A stretch of 64,000 bases of DNA from Paenibacillus senegalimassiliensis (GTDB lineage Bacteria > Bacillota > Bacilli > Paenibacillales > Paenibacillaceae): positions 171,368 to 235,367 of the forward strand of contig NZ_LN909045.1 in assembly GCF_001486585.1 (NCBI RefSeq), read 5' to 3'. A model generated the notes under the pieces. That model was not told where the DNA came from. It did not search any database and saw only the letters and a list, made by a program, of their open reading frames with translations. Positions 60,143 through 64,000 of this stretch are shown one piece after another. A program made the translations under genes and the position numbers. The first letter of the stretch is position 1, and every line of letters begins with the position of its first letter.

Positions 60143-60577
60143 TTGCCTAGCGAAATGAGCTTTGGGTACTTGACATCTGTAGTTATGGACGGTGCCTACA
60201 GTGATATGAGAAAGCATAGACTCATCGTGAAGACAATGCTGGAATTTGTCGAAGCTGACCAAGTAAAAGGTTTCTATCCCAAAAATCTATTTTCAGACAA
60301 TCAATCCTTGGAGTGTTTTGTATTTACTGATAACAAGCTTTTAATTTTCAAGGAATTTGAAAGGCATATCAGTATTAATGTTCTGAAGCTAAATCAAATC
60401 ACGGCTGCGATTCTCGAACGAGAAAAGGATGATTTTCCTGATGAAACTGTAAAGCTTAGTTTTTCTACAGGGGAGGAGATCGCATTTGTTCCAAAATCTG
60501 ATTCCAACTCGCATTGGTATGAAAGGTTTAAAGAAAACGCAAATGAAATATTTAAATTGATCTGCAAAGCACCCTAA
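60143..60577 (+). CDS. Phage hypothetical protein, possibly DUF3908-like
   Basis: A 144-residue protein from TTG 60143, with GGAGGGAGG upstream. The pattern (FYPKNLFSDNQSLECFVFTDN and HISINVLKLNQITAAIL) recalls DUF3908, known from Bacillus phages; this is from memory only. Function unknown. Confidence 0.65.
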   Translation: MPSEMSFGYLTSVVMDGAYSDMRKHRLIVKTMLEFVEADQVKGFYPKNLFSDNQSLECFVFTDNKLLIFKEFERHISINVLKLNQITAAILEREKDDFPDETVKLSFSTGEEIAFVPKSDSNSHWYERFKENANEIFKLICKAP

Positions 60578-60589
60578 CCGGTGCTTTTT
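60566..60589 (+). terminator. Short rho-independent terminator
   Basis: AAAGCACC and GGTGCTTT, 8-bp perfect arms with a 6-nt loop and T-run; the left arm overlaps the stop codon of the preceding gene. Confidence 0.7.
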
Positions 60590-60615
60590 CTATTTCCTGA
60601 GAGGAGTTGATTGCT

Positions 60616-61179
60616 GTGAACAACGCTATTTGCAGGCTTTGTCCTAAATCCAAAGATTGCGATGCGCCTTGTGCGGCAATCGAAACCTTGTATCAGATCT
60701 ATGACAAGCAGGACGAAAAGGACAAAACGGCCCGGATCCGAAACTTGAAAAAGCAACTTGGCATTCAGGACGCGGAGCCAAGTAGGGCTTTGAAGCGGCT
60801 GGCCGATAAGATAATCAAACAGTTCCCCGAGTTCGGCATTATCCGGGAGTTTAATATCAAGATTGGTTATGTCGTCAGCCAGGAGCGTAAGCGCGGCGAA
60901 AAGATTACATATGCGGATTGTCGAAAAGTGCAGGAGGTCTTCAGGGCCTACCTGCCTTTTGATTTTATCATCACGTTTTATGAGCGAAACACCAGTATGT
61001 TATCCGAGAATCAGCAAAAGATTCTTATGCTGCACGAGCTGCGGCACATCACGATAGGTGACAAGGGGCTGAAAATACGACCCCATGACATAGAAGATTT
61101 CACGGACATTCTGGAGACTTATGGGCTTGATTGGAATGAGCCTGGCAAGGAACTACCGGATATTTTAGGAGGTGAGTAG
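60616..61179 (+). CDS. Putative phage metallopeptidase
   Basis: A 187-residue protein from a GTG start behind GAGAGGAG. An N-terminal Cys cluster (CRLCPKSKDCDAPC) suggests a zinc site. The C-terminal domain has LHELRHI, an HExxH motif, as in phage metallopeptidase-domain proteins found beside terminase genes. Role unknown; maybe host protein processing. Confidence 0.75.
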   Translation: MNNAICRLCPKSKDCDAPCAAIETLYQIYDKQDEKDKTARIRNLKKQLGIQDAEPSRALKRLADKIIKQFPEFGIIREFNIKIGYVVSQERKRGEKITYADCRKVQEVFRAYLPFDFIITFYERNTSMLSENQQKILMLHELRHITIGDKGLKIRPHDIEDFTDILETYGLDWNEPGKELPDILGGE

Positions 61180-61180
61180 A

Positions 61181-61573
61181 GTGCGGCAAACTGCAACGGA
61201 ATCGGTGGAAGAGCAAAATTTGACGAGATCAGAGCAGGCGCTACTCGAAGCCCTGCTAAATCCTGAAAATAGAATCAAGAGTGTAACAGACATTTGTAAG
61301 ATTGCTAAAGTGGATCGGGCAACATATTACCGAGCGTTTGCGAAGCCCCATTTTGCAGAGTTGTACAACAGGCGTTCGGTTGATCTGGTCAAGCAGTCGG
61401 TTGCTTCTGTGCTTAATACGTTTGTCCGTGAGGCCCAGCGCGGCAGCTTCCAGCACGGTAAAGTTGTACTGGAGATGGCTGGAGTCTATACAGAAAAGTC
61501 TGACGTAAGGCATAGCGGGCATGTATCAACGGATGTTGAAATTGTTATTGGTGTTGATGAATATGAAACTTAA
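61181..61573 (+). CDS. terS: Terminase small subunit
   Basis: A 130-residue protein with an N-terminal HTH (SVTDICKIAKVDRATYYRAFAKPHF) and a helical oligomerisation region (VKQSVASVLNTFVREAQRGS). It matches small terminase subunits of Bacillus-type phages that recognise the packaging site. GTG start behind AGGAGGTGAG. It overlaps the large subunit by 17 nt. Confidence 0.82.
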   Translation: MRQTATESVEEQNLTRSEQALLEALLNPENRIKSVTDICKIAKVDRATYYRAFAKPHFAELYNRRSVDLVKQSVASVLNTFVREAQRGSFQHGKVVLEMAGVYTEKSDVRHSGHVSTDVEIVIGVDEYET

Positions 61574-62816
61574 GATAGATCCTGCAGTGTTCAATGAAGT
61601 CTACCTTAAGCATCAGTTAAAGAATCAAAACCGATATCAGATATACTATGGCGGCTCATCTTCCGGTAAATCATATTCCTTGGCCCAGAGAACGGTTTTG
61701 GACGTGATGAAAGGACGAAACTATCTCATTGTTCGTAACACGCAAAATACGTTAAAGAGATCCGTTTTCAATGAGCTCACCAAAGCTATCAGCAGTTTCA
61801 AGTTGAGTGAATTCTTCACGGTCAACAAGACCGATTTCGTAATAACTTGTACCTTGAACGATAAACAGATATTGCTTGCTGGTTTAGATGATCCCGAAAA
61901 GATTAAGTCTATCACGCCGATTGACGGGGTTATAACTGACGTTTGGGTCGAGGAAGCTACGGAGTGTGATTACAAAGCGGTCAAGCAACTAGATAAACGG
62001 CTACGCGGTCGCTCCAAATTCAAGAAGCGTCTTACTCTAAGTTTTAACCCGATCTTACAGGATCACTGGCTGTATACGGAGTATTTTGGGATATGGGACG
62101 ACGGGCTTCAGTTCGTGGCTAAAGATGATGTTTCCATACTGAAGACGACTTACAAGGATAACCGGTTCCTTACTCCAGACGATATTGCCGCTCTGGAGAA
62201 TGAGACCGATCCGTATTACTACGAAGTCTACACCTTGGGTAATTGGGGCGTCCTTGGAGCTGTCATCTTTAAAAATTGGCGCGTTGAGGATTTACGAGAA
62301 CAAAGAAAATCTTTTGATAAAATCAGACACGGCTTGGACTTCGGCTTTGGAAATGACCCGAATGCCCTGGTTGACCTTCACTATGATAAGTCGCGAAAGC
62401 GGATTTTTGTTTTTGGTGAAGAATATGCGTCTGATCTGACCAATGACGAAATCGCGGAGATTGTTAAACCCCATGTTGGGTCTCGTGTTGTTACTTGTGA
62501 TAGTTCAGAGCCCAAGACCATCAAGGAGCTGAGGTTACGTAGAATCAATGCAATTGGGGCTAAGAAGGGTCCCGGAAGTGTTGAAGCGGGCATACGGTTT
62601 CTGCAAGGTTTGGAGATCATCATATGTACGAGCTGCCAGAACACCAAGACAGAGTTCAGTAAGTACAAGTGGAAAGAGGATAAGAACGGCAATGTGCTTC
62701 CTGTTCCAGTTGACAAGGATAATCACTTGATCGACGCTATTCGTTATGCCGTCGAGGATGAAATTGGGACAGCTAAGCTCAAAATCGGTAGCAAGTCCAG
62801 ACTGGGGGTGAAGTGA
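61557..62816 (+). CDS. terL: Terminase large subunit (PBSX family)
   Basis: A 419-residue packaging motor. Walker A is YYGGSSSGKSYSLAQ, Walker B-like acidic region GVITDVWVEEATEC, and the C-terminal nuclease includes HGLDFGFGNDP and TCDSSEPKTI. It cuts and pumps phage DNA into capsids. The ATG at 61557 lies inside the small-subunit gene; an ATG at 61563 is possible. Confidence 0.92.
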   Translation: MNMKLKIDPAVFNEVYLKHQLKNQNRYQIYYGGSSSGKSYSLAQRTVLDVMKGRNYLIVRNTQNTLKRSVFNELTKAISSFKLSEFFTVNKTDFVITCTLNDKQILLAGLDDPEKIKSITPIDGVITDVWVEEATECDYKAVKQLDKRLRGRSKFKKRLTLSFNPILQDHWLYTEYFGIWDDGLQFVAKDDVSILKTTYKDNRFLTPDDIAALENETDPYYYEVYTLGNWGVLGAVIFKNWRVEDLREQRKSFDKIRHGLDFGFGNDPNALVDLHYDKSRKRIFVFGEEYASDLTNDEIAEIVKPHVGSRVVTCDSSEPKTIKELRLRRINAIGAKKGPGSVEAGIRFLQGLEIIICTSCQNTKTEFSKYKWKEDKNGNVLPVPVDKDNHLIDAIRYAVEDEIGTAKLKIGSKSRLGVK

Positions 62817-63019
62817 TGCAGGTATTTGTCTGCACCGATCATAAAGGGCATTACCCTGTTGGAACGGCTTCAGTAGTCATTGCTGAAAATGAACGGCAAG
62901 CTTATAGGCTATTGGAAGCGCGGTTACAGCAAGTTGGCCTTGCGGATGAAGCGTTCACTCTTAGGCAGTTAGACATCACAACTCCCAAAGCGATTGTGTT
63001 GTGTGATGGGAACTATTAA
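62816..63019 (+). CDS. Small phage protein between terminase and portal
   Basis: A 67-residue protein whose ATG overlaps the terminase stop (TGATG). It has a compact beta-alpha pattern (VFVCTDHKGHYPVGTASVVI, LLEARLQQVGL). Unknown. Confidence 0.65.
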   Translation: MQVFVCTDHKGHYPVGTASVVIAENERQAYRLLEARLQQVGLADEAFTLRQLDITTPKAIVLCDGNY

Positions 63020-63050
63020 ATACGGCAGCAGTGAAAGAAGGTGAAATAGA

Positions 63051-64000
63051 TTGGCAATTATTCGAGATAGAGTATTCATGGCTGAGGATGGATCGGTGCC
63101 TGTCGAGTTACTTGCTTCCTGCATCAGAGAGCATCAGCAGGAGCTTTCAAGGTTGAACAAGCTGGATGAATACTACCGAGGTGAGCACTTGATCTTACAG
63201 CGGCCTGAGAGCGGGACGGGGCTGCCTAACAACAAGTTGGTAGCAAACCATGCGAAATACATTACGGATATAGCCGTTGGTTATGTCCTGGGCAACCCGG
63301 TCAAGTATGACAACGTGGATCAGATCGTCGAGCTTTACAAAACGCTGGATATTTCATCGCACGATAGCGAGATTGGGAAAGACTTGTCCATCTTCGGTAT
63401 TGGTCGTGAACTTTACTATCTCAGCTCCGACGAGGTTCCAATCCCTAAGGTGACCTGCATCGATCCGCGCCAGCTATTTCTTGTCGTTGACGACACAGTA
63501 GAGTATAAGTCGATGTTTGGAGTTCACTACTATGAACGCCTGGACATTGACGGAGAGCCCGACGGGTATAAAGTATTCGTCTATACGGATTCAACAGTCA
63601 CAGAATACTCCACAGACAGCCTTGAGTCCGGCTATGAACTTGTGGATAGTCAGGACCATTACTGGGATGCGGTGCCGGTGGTAGAGTTCTGGAACAACGA
63701 GGAGCAACTTGGAGACTTTGAAGGTGTTATGACGCTGATCGATGCCTATAATGCGTTGGCCAGTGACCGGCTTAATGATAAAGATCAATTCGTGGATGCG
63801 ATTCTTAAGATATGGGGCGTGTCACTGGGAGATGACGAAGCAGAAGCTTCTCAAACCATACAACTGCTTAAGCGGCTGAAGGTGCTGGAGCTTCCTGGTG
63901 CAGATGCCGGCGCCGATTGGTTGACGAAGCAGCTCAACGAGGCTGAGGTCGAGGTTCTGCGCAATGCGTTAAAGTCTGATATCCATGAGTTTTCCATGGT
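63051..64000 (+). CDS. Phage portal protein, SPP1 Gp6-like (3' end outside window)
   Basis: A TTG start at 63051 with AAGAAGGTG upstream opens a frame to the end of the window (316 codons seen). Segments typical of SPP1-type portals are LVANHAKYITDIAVGYVLGNPVKY, ELYYLSSDE and PVVEFWNNEEQLGDFEGVMTLID. It forms the dodecameric DNA gate of the capsid and follows the terminase in the usual order. Confidence 0.9.
   Translation, partial: MAIIRDRVFMAEDGSVPVELLASCIREHQQELSRLNKLDEYYRGEHLILQRPESGTGLPNNKLVANHAKYITDIAVGYVLGNPVKYDNVDQIVELYKTLDISSHDSEIGKDLSIFGIGRELYYLSSDEVPIPKVTCIDPRQLFLVVDDTVEYKSMFGVHYYERLDIDGEPDGYKVFVYTDSTVTEYSTDSLESGYELVDSQDHYWDAVPVVEFWNNEEQLGDFEGVMTLIDAYNALASDRLNDKDQFVDAILKIWGVSLGDDEAEASQTIQLLKRLKVLELPGADAGADWLTKQLNEAEVEVLRNALKSDIHEFSM

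Overview
The window reads as a piece of a Paenibacillus-like Bacillota (Firmicutes) chromosome. Supports are strong AGGAGG-type ribosome binding sites, moderate GC content, TTG and GTG starts, Bacillus-type Fur boxes, lipoprotein signals, and a CRISPR repeat of subtype I-C type. The genus is inferred from the look of the genes; no search was run.

Region 1 (1-13,500) is ordinary chromosome. It holds a catabolic-looking operon: zinc deacylase, acetyltransferase, nitroreductase, a ThDP enzyme resembling benzoylformate decarboxylase, and a succinate-semialdehyde-type aldehyde dehydrogenase. Then come an acetyltransferase, a TetR/DsbA-like divergent pair with a palindromic operator, an ArsR-SDR pair, a secreted purple-acid-phosphatase-like enzyme and a second SDR. 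Its gaps hold two copies of a ~190-bp nested-hairpin repeat, another hairpin repeat, tandem repeats, and a copy of the motif that opens the CRISPR leader at 40.6 kb.

Region 2 (13,870-26,680) is a co-directional cluster for uptake and ring opening of a cyclic amide. It encodes a sugar-type ABC importer (ATPase, lipoprotein, permease), an Old Yellow Enzyme-type flavoprotein, HyuA and HyuB, an amidase-signature hydrolase, an EamA transporter and an isochorismatase-fold amidohydrolase, closed by a convergent TetR gene. A perfect 15-bp inverted repeat lies in front of the first gene.

Region 3 (26,968-33,553) has a SatP-like acetate transporter and a Fur-controlled siderophore uptake operon. Its first ORF fuses an AraC regulator in frame to a substrate-binding lipoprotein. 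A perfect Fur box, a sigma-A promoter and a ribosome binding site for the lipoprotein lie inside the ORF. Two FecCD permeases follow, then an ABC exporter half-transporter; no importer ATPase is present.

Region 4 (33,900-40,510) carries a visibly AT-rich pair of ABC exporters, a permease gene relic, a WYL regulator divergent from a PPOX flavoprotein, and small hypotheticals.

Region 5 (40,641-41,702) is a subtype I-C CRISPR leader and array with 13 spacers and no cas genes in the window. Its last repeat is cut after 20 nt.

Region 6 (41,764 to the end) is a prophage beginning about 100 bp after the array: integrase, ImmA/CI/Cro lysogeny module with repeated operators, small early genes, DUF2800, DUF2815, family A DNA polymerase, VirE-like primase-helicase, VRR-NUC, SNF2 helicase, RinA-like regulator, tRNA-Pro, terminase subunits and portal, which runs off the window. 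The polymerase and primase genes are separated by an oppositely oriented accessory gene with a TIR/deoxyribosyltransferase-like domain. Behind the primase lies an iteron-like cluster that may be a replication origin.

The most notable single observation is that CRISPR spacer 5 matches a prophage gene at 31 of 37 positions beside a TTC motif, the usual I-C PAM. All six mismatches are synonymous third-codon-position changes.
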